DNA of 64,000 bases from JASHPR01 sp963729365 (GTDB lineage: Bacteria > Actinomycetota > Actinomycetes > Streptosporangiales > Streptosporangiaceae): the NCBI GenBank assembly GCA_963729365.1, contig CAVSNQ010000018.1, positions 62,001-126,000 on the forward strand, written 5' to 3'. The position numbers and the translations under genes were made by a program. How positions within the stretch are numbered: position 1 is the first letter of the stretch; each line of letters begins with the position of its first letter. Of the stretch, positions 40,608 through 49,766 are shown piece after piece. The notes under the pieces were generated by a model. That model worked only from the letters and a program-made list of their open reading frames with translations, made no database searches and was not told where the DNA came from.

Positions 40608-42673
40608 GCAGACGCCGCCGAGATAGACAGCGAAGGCCAGTAGCTGCAGCGCGCCGCACAGGAAATACCTCGGCCTGCCCGTGAGCGGGGGCGCCGTGTG
40701 CGGCAGGGCGGCCAGGGCCGCTCGCGGGGCGGGCTGGACCGTGTTAACGAGGCGGCCAGGAGCCGCACCGTGGGGTGCAGGTAGATGTCCTTCATCGAGA
40801 CCGGCGGCAGGACGCCGCGCTCGCGGATCGCGGCGCTGAACCGCGCCATCAGCAGAGAGCTGGCGCCGAGATCATCGAAGAAGTGCCCGTCAGCCGAGAC
40901 GCTCTCGGCGCCGAGCACCTCGGCCAGCACGTCGGCCAGTTCCTGCTCGTCCCGGCTGGCCGGGACCACGTGGTCGCCCGGGGCAGCCATGCGGGGACCA
41001 CGCGGCGCGGGCAGGCTGCGCCGGTCGGCCTTGCCGCTCGGCAGCATCGGGATGACCGGGAGCCGTTCCAGGTAGACCGGGACCATGTACGCGGGGAGCT
41101 GCTCGCGCAGCACGGCGTAGACGCGGCCGGCATCCACGGCGGGCGAGTCGCGGCGCGGGCTGTAGTACGCGACCAGCTCGACCACGTCCGGCCCGGTCCG
41201 GCAGGCGCTGACCACCGCCTGCGCGATGCCCGGCACTCGCAGCAGCACCGACTCGATCTCGGTCAGCTCGATGCGGTAGCCCCGGATCTTGACCTGGGTG
41301 TCGATGCGGCCGTGATGCTCGACCTCGCCCTCGGTGTTCACCCGGCCCAGGTCGCCGGTGCGGTAGATCCGGCCCGGCGGGTTGTTCGGGATGCCGAGGA
41401 AGTCCGGCACGAACGCGCGCTCGGTGAGGTCCGGGCGGCCAAGGTACCCCTCGGCGAGCCCGATCCCGGCGATGCCGATCTCGCCCATCGCGCCCGGCGG
41501 CCGGGCGGTGTCGGAGTGGGGATCGAGCACCACCACGGAATAGGTCGGCAGCGGCACGCCGATCGTCACCGGCAGGCTCGGGTGCAGCACCGTCCACGTC
41601 GCGGTCACGGTGGCCTCGGTCGGGCCGTAGACGTTGAGGAAGCGCCGTCCGGGCCGGTGCCACCGGGCCACGAGATCCTGCGGGCACGACTCACCGGACA
41701 CCAGCAGGAAGCGCAGCCCGGGGAGGTCTTCGTCCAGCGTGGCCAGCAGGGTCGGCACGCAGCACAGCGCGGTGACCCGGCGGTCGGTCAGGAACGCGTG
41801 CAGGTCCCGTCCGAGCAGCCGGTCCCCATCGGGCCTGGGCACCAGCGTCGCGCCGGCCAGCCAGGGCACCCAGATCTCCTCGACCGAGAAATCGAACGCG
41901 ATCGTCATGCCCTGGTAGACGCGATCACCCGCCGCGATCCCGTACACCTCGGCCGCCACCCGGACGAAGTTGCAGATGCTGGCGTGCCCGATCGCGACCC
42001 CCTTGGGCCGGCCGGTCGAGCCCGAGGTGTAGATCACGTAGCAGAGGTCGTCGACCGGATTCCGCACCTCGCCCGGGCCGAGCCGGTCCGGGCTCAGCCC
42101 GGCGATCTCCTCCGCCGCCTCGTCCAGGTCAAGCAGCGCGGCCGTTCTGCCCAGCGTCGCTGCGCTCCCGGCCAGGTGCGACCGCGTCAGCACCACCCGC
42201 ACCCCGGCATCGGCGACGATGTACGACAGCCGGTCAGGCGGGAATCCCGGATCGAGGGGCACGTACGCGGCGTGGGCCTTCAGCGCGGCCAGCATGCCGA
42301 CGTAGCCGTCCACCGCCCGGTCGGACAGCAGCCCGACCCGGTCACCCGGCAGCAGGCCCTGATCCACGAGGAACCGGGCCAGCTGGTTGGCCAGCTCGTC
42401 CAGCTCCGCGTAGCTCAGCGACCAGTCCAGCGCGTCCACCGCCAGGTGATCGCCCAGGCCCAGCCGCCCGAGCCGCCCGCAGCAGCCTTCGAACAGCTGC
42501 TCCAGTCGCTCACCCGGGCGCCACCGGATCGAGCCGTCGTACCCGGCGCAGGTCAGCACCCGGTCACCCAGGCAGGCCCGCGAACCCGGCCGGTCGAGCT
42601 GGCCGGCCCGCGCGTCACCCGCGGCCGCCGGAGCATCCGCGGCGGTACCGGGTCCAGCGGGGTGGCCAGCCAC
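40577..42673 (-). CDS. Pls/PosA-type peptide synthetase, adenylation and carrier half
   Basis: The 698-residue frame has an adenylation domain (about 80-575) with YTSGSTGRPKGVA (A3), FDFSVEEIW (A4), YGPTEATVTATW (A5), YRTGDLG (A7) and LPSGKADRR (A10). A carrier domain follows with FFDDLGASSL, where Ser606 should carry phosphopantetheine. The last 50 residues after LLAASL are out-of-frame read-through. One missing base near 40750 would join the protein to the membrane half, giving about 1,410 residues in total, near the roughly 1,300 of poly-lysine synthetase. Manual alignment to GrsA gives specificity residues D, F, E, C, L, S, V, V, T, K; the Glu at the 239 position suits a basic side chain. 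The start is a GTG at 42673. Confidence 0.85.
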   Translation of the reverse strand: MAGHPAGPGTAADAPAAAGDARAGQLDRPGSRACLGDRVLTCAGYDGSIRWRPGERLEQLFEGCCGRLGRLGLGDHLAVDALDWSLSYAELDELANQLARFLVDQGLLPGDRVGLLSDRAVDGYVGMLAALKAHAAYVPLDPGFPPDRLSYIVADAGVRVVLTRSHLAGSAATLGRTAALLDLDEAAEEIAGLSPDRLGPGEVRNPVDDLCYVIYTSGSTGRPKGVAIGHASICNFVRVAAEVYGIAAGDRVYQGMTIAFDFSVEEIWVPWLAGATLVPRPDGDRLLGRDLHAFLTDRRVTALCCVPTLLATLDEDLPGLRFLLVSGESCPQDLVARWHRPGRRFLNVYGPTEATVTATWTVLHPSLPVTIGVPLPTYSVVVLDPHSDTARPPGAMGEIGIAGIGLAEGYLGRPDLTERAFVPDFLGIPNNPPGRIYRTGDLGRVNTEGEVEHHGRIDTQVKIRGYRIELTEIESVLLRVPGIAQAVVSACRTGPDVVELVAYYSPRRDSPAVDAGRVYAVLREQLPAYMVPVYLERLPVIPMLPSGKADRRSLPAPRGPRMAAPGDHVVPASRDEQELADVLAEVLGAESVSADGHFFDDLGASSLLMARFSAAIRERGVLPPVSMKDIYLHPTVRLLAASLTRSSPPRERPWPPCRTRRPRSRAGRGISCAARCSYWPSLSISAASAWRWTPAPRG

Positions 42674-42820
42674 AATCGCTGATCATGGGCCTGATTCCTT
42701 AGCTCTCGCCGGATGCCTCCGGCGATCTGGCTGAAAGACCGGTTCACGCCCTATCCGCGCTCAGGATGCGCTCAGCCGGGCCAGCCTCCGGGCGGGCCGG
42801 GGCGATGCAAGAATGGCCGG

Positions 42821-43585
42821 ATGGCGGACGCGGTTCTCACCGAGGCAGACGGCGGGATCGCCGTCATCACCATCAATCGCCCGGAGGCGCGCAACGCGGT
42901 CAACGGGGAGGTCGCCCAGGGCATGGCCGCTGCGGTCGACGAGTTCGACGGCCGCGGCGACGTGCGGGTGATCATCCTGACCGGCGCCGGCGGTAACTTC
43001 AGCGCGGGCATGGACCTGAAGGGCTTCCTGACCGGGGACTCGCCGGTCGTCGGCGGCCGCGGCTTCGCCGGGATCACGCAGCGGCCGCCGGTCAAGCCCG
43101 TGATCGCGGCGGTCGAGGGCTACGCGCTGGCCGGCGGCTTCGAGGTGGCCCTGAGCTGCGACCTGATCGTGGCCAGCGAGACCGCGAAGTTCGGCCTGCC
43201 CGAGGTCAGGCGGGGCCTGGCCGCCGGGGCTGGCGGCCTGCTCAGACTGCCGCGCCGGGTGCCCTACCACCTGGCCATGGAGATCGTGCTGACCGGCGAG
43301 CACTTCCCCGCCGATCGGCTGCACCAGGCCGGACTGGTCAGTAGGCTGGTCGGCGCCGGCCAGGCCCTGGCCGGCGCCAGGGAACTGGCGGCAAAGGTAG
43401 CTCTGGGTGCCCCGCTCGCGCTCGCCGCCAGCAAGCGAGTCATCGTCGAGTCGGCGGACTGGGACAGCGGCGAGGCGTTCGCCCGGCAGGGCGAGGTGCT
43501 TGGCCCCGTGTTCACCTCCGCGGACGCGAGGGAAGGCGCGACCGCCTTCGCCAAGAAGCGTGCGCCGGCCTGGCGCGGCGAATGA
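42821..43585 (+). CDS. Enoyl-CoA hydratase/isomerase (crotonase family)
   Basis: The 254-residue enzyme starts at the ATG at 42821 (MADAVLTEADGG). NRPEARNAVNGE and the oxyanion-hole segments NFSAGMDLKGFL and YALAGGFEVALSCDLIVA are typical. The first catalytic Glu position of true hydratases reads GLPEVRRGL here, so at least one glutamate is in place. It resembles actinobacterial acyl-CoA degradation members; the substrate is unknown. The 36 open codons upstream are not family-like. It is divergent from the Pls-like gene by about 150 bases, probably with no functional link. Confidence 0.9.
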   Translation: MADAVLTEADGGIAVITINRPEARNAVNGEVAQGMAAAVDEFDGRGDVRVIILTGAGGNFSAGMDLKGFLTGDSPVVGGRGFAGITQRPPVKPVIAAVEGYALAGGFEVALSCDLIVASETAKFGLPEVRRGLAAGAGGLLRLPRRVPYHLAMEIVLTGEHFPADRLHQAGLVSRLVGAGQALAGARELAAKVALGAPLALAASKRVIVESADWDSGEAFARQGEVLGPVFTSADAREGATAFAKKRAPAWRGE

Positions 43586-43730
43586 GTTCCCAGCCGCGGG
43601 CACGCACGCCGCGAGCCGACCTCGCCGCGTGAGCATCCGGCCGCGTACAGTGACTTGCACTGCGCCTATCTCCTAGGCTTCCCGGCATAGGCACAGCCGC
43701 GGGCGCGCGCCCAGGGAAGAGAGAGCAGAG

Positions 43731-46700
43731 ATGACGGCTCCGCAGATCAGCGTCGTCGTGCCGTTCCACAACAACGAGGATTTGCTCGCGGACTGCCTGC
43801 GGTCCATCGCCCGGCAGACCCACGCCAGCCTTGAAGTCATCATGGTCGACGACGGCTCCACCGACGGCAGCGTCGGGATTGCGCGCCGCCGGGCAGAATC
43901 TGATCCGAGATTCACCCTGATCAGGGTCCCGAACGGCGGCCCCGGGTTCGCCCGCAACCGGGGCATCGAGCAGGCCACCGGGGAGTTCCTCGGCTTCGTG
44001 GACGCGGACGACATGCTGCCCAGCCACGCCTTGGAGATCATGCTGCACACCCTGCAGGAGTCCGGCTCGGACTTCGTGTCGGGCGGCGTCGACCGGGTCG
44101 GCCCGGCCGGCATCACCCCGTCGGGCATGCATGCCCGGGCCATCAAGACCAGGCGCATCGGAACCCACATCAGCAGGTCGCCGGAGCTGTTCTGGGACGT
44201 ATCGGTGTGGAACAAGCTGTTCCGCAAGTCATTCTGGGACGGCCACCGCCTGTCCTTCCCTGAGGTCAGGGCCTGGGAGGACCTCCAGGCCATGACCCGG
44301 GCGCACGTGCTGGCCCGGGCCGTGGACGTGATCACCGACCCGATCTACTACTGGCGGGAGCGCGGTAAGGGCGCGCTGTCGATCACCCAGTCCAGGACGG
44401 ACATCAGCAACTTCAGGGACCGGATCACCGCGCTGCGCAGCATCGACGGCTTCCTGCGCGACCGGCACTCAGGCGGCCTGCTCCGGGAGCACCAGCGCAA
44501 GGCCCTGGTGAACGACCTGTGGCTGTACGTCGGCGACCTGTCCCGGACCAGCGATGAATACAAGTGCGAGTTCATGGAGCTGGGTCGCACCTACCTGAGC
44601 CAGGTCGACCGGCGGGTGCTGGCCAAGCTGCCGTCGACGCACAAGCTCGCCTACCACCTGATCAAGGCCGGGCAGCTGGAGCAGCTGCTCGAGTTCAACG
44701 CCTGGCAGGCCGAGCAGCCAGTCAAGACCATCCCGGTGATCAGGAGATTCGGCCGGATCCGCGCCGATCTCCCGTTCCGCGCCGAGCACCGCAGGCTGAA
44801 GATACCGGGCCGGGTCTACCGGCCGTACCGGCGGGAACTCGACCCGTTCGTCCGGGTAGAGAACATCACCTGGCACTCCCGGCGGCTGGTCATCTCCGGA
44901 TGCGCGTTCGTGCCGTCCATCGACATCCCCAAGCGCAGGAACGCATCCAAGATCGTGTTCTTGCGCCCGGTGAGCGGCTGGCGGCCGCCGATCATCATCC
45001 CGGCCCGCTCGCTCCGGCACGCCGAGGCCGACGCGTGGTCGGCGCAGCACAGGTACCACTATGACTGGGCCGGCTTCCGCTGCGAGATCAGCTCCCGCTG
45101 GTTCCGGCTGGGCGGTCGCTGGCTGACCGGCGAGTGGGACGGTTACGTGCTGGTCAGGGGCCACGGCGTGTGGCGGCCCGCCCGCCTGCACACACCGGTG
45201 CGCGGCCCCGCGGAGCGTCCGGAGTTCCGGCAGGTCGCTCAGGGGATCAGGTTCGGCGCCTGGTGGGCCGGGCGGCGGCTGCGGGTCGGGGTGACCAGGA
45301 CCCCGGCCGTCCTGCACGGCTGCGAGCACGCGGGCAGCGAGCTCGTGATCGACGTGGACGTCGCCCCCTTGAACCCGCAATCCCGCGTCGAGCTCCTGCT
45401 GGCCCGGCCCAAGGGCGCGGCGACGCATCGTTTCCCGGCCGCCGTCGAGGGGCGGGACGGCGACCGGGCGCGGGTGCGCGGCCGGATGCCGCTGCGTGTC
45501 CTCGCTACCGCGGTCGGCCGGGCCGACCGCGGCAGTACCGAGGTCAGCAGCAGCACCGCCGGCGGCGCGCTCTCCGACGGCGGCATCGAATGGGACCTGT
45601 ACGTGCAGGCCGAGGGCGCCGAGCGGGTGCGGGTGGCGTTCCCGGCCGGGCGCGCGGAGTACAAGTACCCCGCGGGTCACCAGGAGATCACCGTGGAACG
45701 GACCAGGTACGGCCACGCCATGATCGCGCGCCGCGGCCTGCGCCCGGTCATCGATGAGCACTCGTGGAGCGACGACGGACGGCTGACGCTGCACGGCAGC
45801 TACTCGGCGACCGTGGAAGGCCCGTTCGAGGCGGTGCTGCTCCGCCGGTCATCGACCGAGCAGCACGTGGTCCCGGTCGACCGGGCTGGCGACCGCTTCA
45901 CCGTCGGCATCGATGCGGCCGCCATGCCGTCGTTCGGGCGGTCGCTGCCGCTGCGCGACGGAACCTGGGACCTGTTCCTGCGCCGTGAGCAGGCGGCCGG
46001 CGGAGAGCTGATCGTGCCGGGTTACGACCACTCGAGGCTGGCCGGCCTCGACGACTCCAAGCGCAACATCGGCCCGAAGAGCTACCGGTTCACCACCTCC
46101 GGGTACGACACGCCGATGCTCAGCGTCGGCCCCGCGCTCAAGCTCACCGAGCATGGCCGGGTGCAGCGGCGGGTCCTGCGCGGCGTCTACTATCCGCTGC
46201 AGCAGAAGCTGCCGCTGCGGGACTCGGTGGTCTTCGTCAGCTGGAAGGGGAAGCAGTGCGGGGACAATCCGCTGGCGATCGCGGACGAACTGCGCCGCCG
46301 CGGGGATGACCGCGAGCACATCTGGGCGGTCAGCGACTACTCGGTGCCGGTTCCCGACGGCGCGCGGACCGTGCTCACCGGAACCGAGGACTACTTCGAG
46401 GCGCTGGCCCGGTCGTCGTACCTGATCGCGAACGACGACATGGGCGGGCACTACCACAAGCGCGACGGCCAGGTCTACGTGCAGACCTGGCACGGCACGC
46501 CGCTGAAGAAAATCGGATTCGACATCACCCAGCCCCAGTTCATCAGCGGGGCGGGCTACTTCGACGTGCTGGCCGCGGACGTGGCCAAGTGGGACCTGCT
46601 GCTCTCGCCCAACCCGTTCAGCACGCCGATCATGCGCCGGGCGTTCCGCTATGACGGCGAGGTCCTGGAGTCGGGCTACCCGAGGAACGACCTGCTGCGC

Positions 46701-47303
46701 AGCGGCGACGCCGAGCGCACGGCCGCGGATGTCCGGCGGCGGCTGGGGCTGCCCGAGGGCAAGCGGGTCGTCCTGTACGCGCCGACCTGGCGGGACAACC
46801 AGTACTACGCGTCGGGCCGGTATCGCTTCGACTTCCGGCTCGACCTCGAGCGCGCCTGGCGGAAGCTCGGTGACGATCATGTCTTCCTGGTCCGCGGGCA
46901 CCACCACATGGCCGAGGACGTGCCGGCCGGGACCCGGCCCGATTTCGCCGTCAACGTGACCGCCTACCCGGATATCTCGGAACTGTTCCTGGTCAGCGAC
47001 GTCCTGGTCACGGACTACTCCTCGGTGATGTTCGATTTCGCCCCGACCGGGCGGCCCATCGTCTTCTTCACCTACGACCTCGAGCTGTACCGTGACCAGC
47101 TGCGCGGGTTCTACTTCGACTTCGAGGCGGAGGCGCCCGGCCCGCTGCTCGCCACGTCGGACGAGGTCGTGGCCGCGATCGGCGACATTGATTCCGTGGC
47201 CGCGGCGCACCGGGCCGCCTACGCGGCGTTCACGGCCAAGTTCTGCCCGCTCGACGACGGCAAGGCCGCGGCCCGATGTTGTGATCGCATCTTCGGAGGC
47301 TAG
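43731..47303 (+). CDS. GT2 glycosyltransferase fused to CDP-glycerol glycerophosphotransferase (teichoic-acid-type)
   Basis: The protein is 1190 residues. Residues 1-230 are a GT2 domain (SVVVPFHNNEDLLADCL, VDDGSTDGS, FVDADDM). Residues about 370-800 are a beta-rich middle region (TarS/TagB-like linker, not otherwise recognised). Residues about 830-1188 are a TagF/TagB glycerophosphotransferase domain (FVSWKGKQCGDNPLAIADEL, TWHGTPLKKIG, SGYPRNDLL, YAPTWRDNQ, VTDYSSVMFDF). The pair of activities suggests a poly(glycerol phosphate) or related wall polymer made and decorated by one cytoplasmic protein. It starts after a purine-rich ggaagagagagcagag. It is followed by a GT-C-like membrane protein, so this looks like an envelope-polymer region. 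Confidence 0.9.
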   Translation: MTAPQISVVVPFHNNEDLLADCLRSIARQTHASLEVIMVDDGSTDGSVGIARRRAESDPRFTLIRVPNGGPGFARNRGIEQATGEFLGFVDADDMLPSHALEIMLHTLQESGSDFVSGGVDRVGPAGITPSGMHARAIKTRRIGTHISRSPELFWDVSVWNKLFRKSFWDGHRLSFPEVRAWEDLQAMTRAHVLARAVDVITDPIYYWRERGKGALSITQSRTDISNFRDRITALRSIDGFLRDRHSGGLLREHQRKALVNDLWLYVGDLSRTSDEYKCEFMELGRTYLSQVDRRVLAKLPSTHKLAYHLIKAGQLEQLLEFNAWQAEQPVKTIPVIRRFGRIRADLPFRAEHRRLKIPGRVYRPYRRELDPFVRVENITWHSRRLVISGCAFVPSIDIPKRRNASKIVFLRPVSGWRPPIIIPARSLRHAEADAWSAQHRYHYDWAGFRCEISSRWFRLGGRWLTGEWDGYVLVRGHGVWRPARLHTPVRGPAERPEFRQVAQGIRFGAWWAGRRLRVGVTRTPAVLHGCEHAGSELVIDVDVAPLNPQSRVELLLARPKGAATHRFPAAVEGRDGDRARVRGRMPLRVLATAVGRADRGSTEVSSSTAGGALSDGGIEWDLYVQAEGAERVRVAFPAGRAEYKYPAGHQEITVERTRYGHAMIARRGLRPVIDEHSWSDDGRLTLHGSYSATVEGPFEAVLLRRSSTEQHVVPVDRAGDRFTVGIDAAAMPSFGRSLPLRDGTWDLFLRREQAAGGELIVPGYDHSRLAGLDDSKRNIGPKSYRFTTSGYDTPMLSVGPALKLTEHGRVQRRVLRGVYYPLQQKLPLRDSVVFVSWKGKQCGDNPLAIADELRRRGDDREHIWAVSDYSVPVPDGARTVLTGTEDYFEALARSSYLIANDDMGGHYHKRDGQVYVQTWHGTPLKKIGFDITQPQFISGAGYFDVLAADVAKWDLLLSPNPFSTPIMRRAFRYDGEVLESGYPRNDLLRSGDAERTAADVRRRLGLPEGKRVVLYAPTWRDNQYYASGRYRFDFRLDLERAWRKLGDDHVFLVRGHHHMAEDVPAGTRPDFAVNVTAYPDISELFLVSDVLVTDYSSVMFDFAPTGRPIVFFTYDLELYRDQLRGFYFDFEAEAPGPLLATSDEVVAAIGDIDSVAAAHRAAYAAFTAKFCPLDDGKAAARCCDRIFGG

Positions 47304-47429
47304 CCGCCGCCTAAGCTTGACGCCGCGCTCGACACCGCGGCGCGGCCAGGGGCCCCTGGCCTCAACCAACATAACTGCCCGGAACGGAAGTTTCCGCGCC
47401 GGTCCTGATAGCCACCGGAGATCTTCGCC

Positions 47430-49005
47430 GTGCCCAACGTCGCCGAGCCCGTCAGCCACCAGGCCGCCGACCCTGGCTACGGCGGCGCTGCCCGGCGGAA
47501 CGGGACCGGACGGCGGCGGCCCGGCTGGCTGGTCATCGTGGTTCCCATCGCCGCCGCTCTCGTGGTGGGCGGCTACCGGCTCGGCGGCGCGTCGCTGTGG
47601 CGGGACGAGGCCTACACACTCGACGCGGCGCAGCGCTCGCCCGGCCAGATCTTCAGCCTGCTGCTGCACGTGGACGCGGTGCACGGCCCGTACTACCTGG
47701 GCATGCACGTCGTCGTCGGTATCCTCGGCACCTCCGAGGCGGCGCTCCGGCTGCCCGCGCTGCTGGCCACGAGCCTCGCGGCCGGGGTCCTGGCCGCCCT
47801 GGGCCGGCGGCTGGCGCAACTGACCGAGCGGCCCGCTCCTTCGGCCACCGGGCTGCTGGCCGGGCTGCTCTACGTGGCCGCGCCGCAGACGACCTACTAC
47901 GCGCAGGACGCCCGGCCCTACGGTCTGGTCACCCTGTTCGCGGTCGCGGCCAGCTACCTGCTGGTCGTGGCCATGTCAGACGGCCGCCGACGGTGGTGGG
48001 CGGCGTACGCCGCGGCCATCGCGCTGGCCGGGATGGCCAGCCTGTTCGCGCTGCTGCTGGTCGCCGCGCACGGCGTCACCCTGCTGCTGGCCCGGGACCG
48101 GGCCCGGCTGCGGCCGTGGCTGACGGCGGCGGCCGCGGCCGTGGCCGCGCTCTCGCCGCTGATCGTCCTCGGCTACCGCCAGGACGCGACGCTGGGCTGG
48201 GTGACCCGCCCCGGCGTCGGCACGGTGGCCGCGCTGGTGTCGGACTTCTCGGGCTCGAGGGCGCTGATCACGCTGGTGATCGGGACCGCCGTGTGCGGCG
48301 TCGCCGGGGGCCTGACCGCGGTGGCCAGCCGCTGGCCGGAGGTCACCGTGGTCACGCTCGCGCTGCCGTGGCTGCTGCTGCCGTCGTTCGTCCTGCTCGC
48401 CGTCTCGCTGGTCAAGCCGGTCTACGTCGAGCGGTACGTGGTCTTCAGCCAGCCGGCGCTGGCCCTGCTGTCCGCCGCCGGGCTGGCCTGGCTGGGCGGG
48501 CGGATGGCCGGCGCGGGCCGGCCAGAGGCTCCCGGCCCTCGCCTGGGCCGTGCCGCTGGCCATCCTCTTCGTGCTCGGGGCCATGCTCATCGGGCCGCAG
48601 CGGGCCGCGCGGCTCACCTCCGCCCGGCCCGACAACCTGCGGGGAGTGTCGGCCGTCGTCGCCGCGAACGAGCGGCCGGGCGACGCCGTCTTCTATCTCC
48701 CGTCCGAGGCGCGGGTGGTGAGCACGGGCTACCCGGCGCCGTTCCGCCGGCTGCGCGACCTGGCGCTGCGGGAGTCACCGGTCGCGTCAGACACCCTGAC
48801 CGGGGACCAGGTCTACGCGCCGGTGCTGGCCCGGCGGTTCGCCGGGGTCCGCCGGGTGTGGCTCGTCCAGTGGGCCGGCCAGACGTCCGTCCGGCCGGAC
48901 ACCAAGATCGGCCGCGAGGAGCTGCACCTGGTCGGCGGCATGCGCCTGATCAGGCGGTGGACGGTGCAATCGGTTGTGCTGAGCCTGTACGCGAGTCAGC
49001 CGTAG
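47430..49005 (+). CDS. GT-C (GT39/ArnT-like) membrane glycosyltransferase, interrupted by an apparent frameshift
   Basis: From a GTG at 47430 the frame reads an N-terminal tail, a membrane segment and GGASLWRDEAYTLDAAQRS, whose Asp-Glu is the GT-C catalytic pair. HVDAVHGPYYLGMHVVVG and about nine hydrophobic segments follow. After GGRMAGAG homology moves to the next frame, which reads QRLPALAWAVPLAILFVLG and then a soluble C-terminal domain ending at 49005. Removing one base near 48519 (gggccggcc) restores one 524-residue protein, the normal size for this family. The sugar donor is probably a polyprenyl-phosphate sugar. Its stop overlaps the sigma-factor stop by 10 bases. Confidence 0.8.
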
Positions 49006-49577
49006 AGCGCAGGGAGCGTGCGGTGCGGCGCGTACTTGGCGAGCTTCTCGCGGAGCCTGCTCCGGCCGCGGTGCAGCCGCGACATCACGGTGCCGATCGG
49101 CGTGCCCATCATTTCCGCGATCTCCCGGTACGGGTAGCCCTCGATGTCGGCCAGGTAGATGGCCACCCGGAAGTCCTCGGGCAGGTCGCGCAGCGCGCTC
49201 AGGATGTCGGAGTCGGCCAGCCGGTCCATGGCCTCGGCCTCCGCGGAGCGTACCGGTGCGGACAGCCGGTCGGCGCTGGACTGCCACTCCTCCTGAAAGT
49301 CGGCGCCGGGCGCCTGGACGGGCTCACGCCGCCGCTTCCGGTAGTTGTTGATGAACGTGTTGGCCAGGATGCGGTGCAGCCACGCCCGCAGGTTCGTGCC
49401 CGGCCGGAACTGATGGAACGCGACGTACGCCTTGGCGATCGTCTCCTGCACGAGATCCTCGGCGTCGCTGGGGTTCTTGGTCATACGGAGCGCCGCCGGG
49501 TAGAGCTGGCTCATGAAGGGCACAACGTCTTGCTCGAATAGCGCCTTACGGTCCGGCGTCAGGTCCTCGGGCCTCAT
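48996..49577 (-). CDS. RNA polymerase ECF sigma factor, SigR/SigH type
   Basis: The 193-residue sigma factor has region 2 (SQLYPAALRMTKNPSDAEDLVQETIAKAY, FRPGTNLRAWLHRILANTFINNYRKRRREP) and region 4 (LPEDFRVAIYLADIEGYPYREIAEMMGTPIGTVMSRLHRGR) extremely close to Streptomyces SigR and mycobacterial SigH, which direct thiol-oxidative stress genes. In those genomes an anti-sigma gene (rsrA/rshA, with an HXXXCXXC zinc motif) follows directly. Here the sigma gene ends convergently with a membrane protein and no such gene is found in the window. GAGGGGAG precedes the ATG. I see no SigR-type GGAAT-N18-GTT promoter upstream. Confidence 0.92.
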   Translation of the reverse strand: MRPEDLTPDRKALFEQDVVPFMSQLYPAALRMTKNPSDAEDLVQETIAKAYVAFHQFRPGTNLRAWLHRILANTFINNYRKRRREPVQAPGADFQEEWQSSADRLSAPVRSAEAEAMDRLADSDILSALRDLPEDFRVAIYLADIEGYPYREIAEMMGTPIGTVMSRLHRGRSRLREKLAKYAPHRTLPALYG

Positions 49578-49650
49578 CGTCGCTGTGCTCCCCTCGCTGG
49601 CCGTTTACCCAGCTCACACCGTTACTTACGGAGCTGCGCCCACGGCCGTT

Positions 49651-49682
49651 CACGTGCGTCTGTCTCCTTATAGACGCACGTG
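49651..49682. promoter_or_regulatory. Perfect inverted repeat upstream of the sigma factor
   Basis: CACGTGCGTCT and its exact complement AGACGCACGTG flank a 10-base spacer (11-bp arms). It lies 74 bases upstream of the sigma-factor ATG and 85 bases beyond the pmt stop. It may be a pmt terminator, an operator, or both. No U-tract follows in either direction. Confidence 0.55.
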
Positions 49683-49766
49683 TTTGCCACTACGATGCGT
49701 GATCTGCGCAACATTGTGGTTACGTTGCGGGATCGCTCAGCCAGCATTCAGGGTTGGGCCCGGGGT

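Noticed and set aside
45849..47819. 656-residue leftward frame opposite the teichoic-acid-type gene
   Set aside because: Composition is shadow-like (Arg/Gly/Val/His); the forward product is unmistakable.
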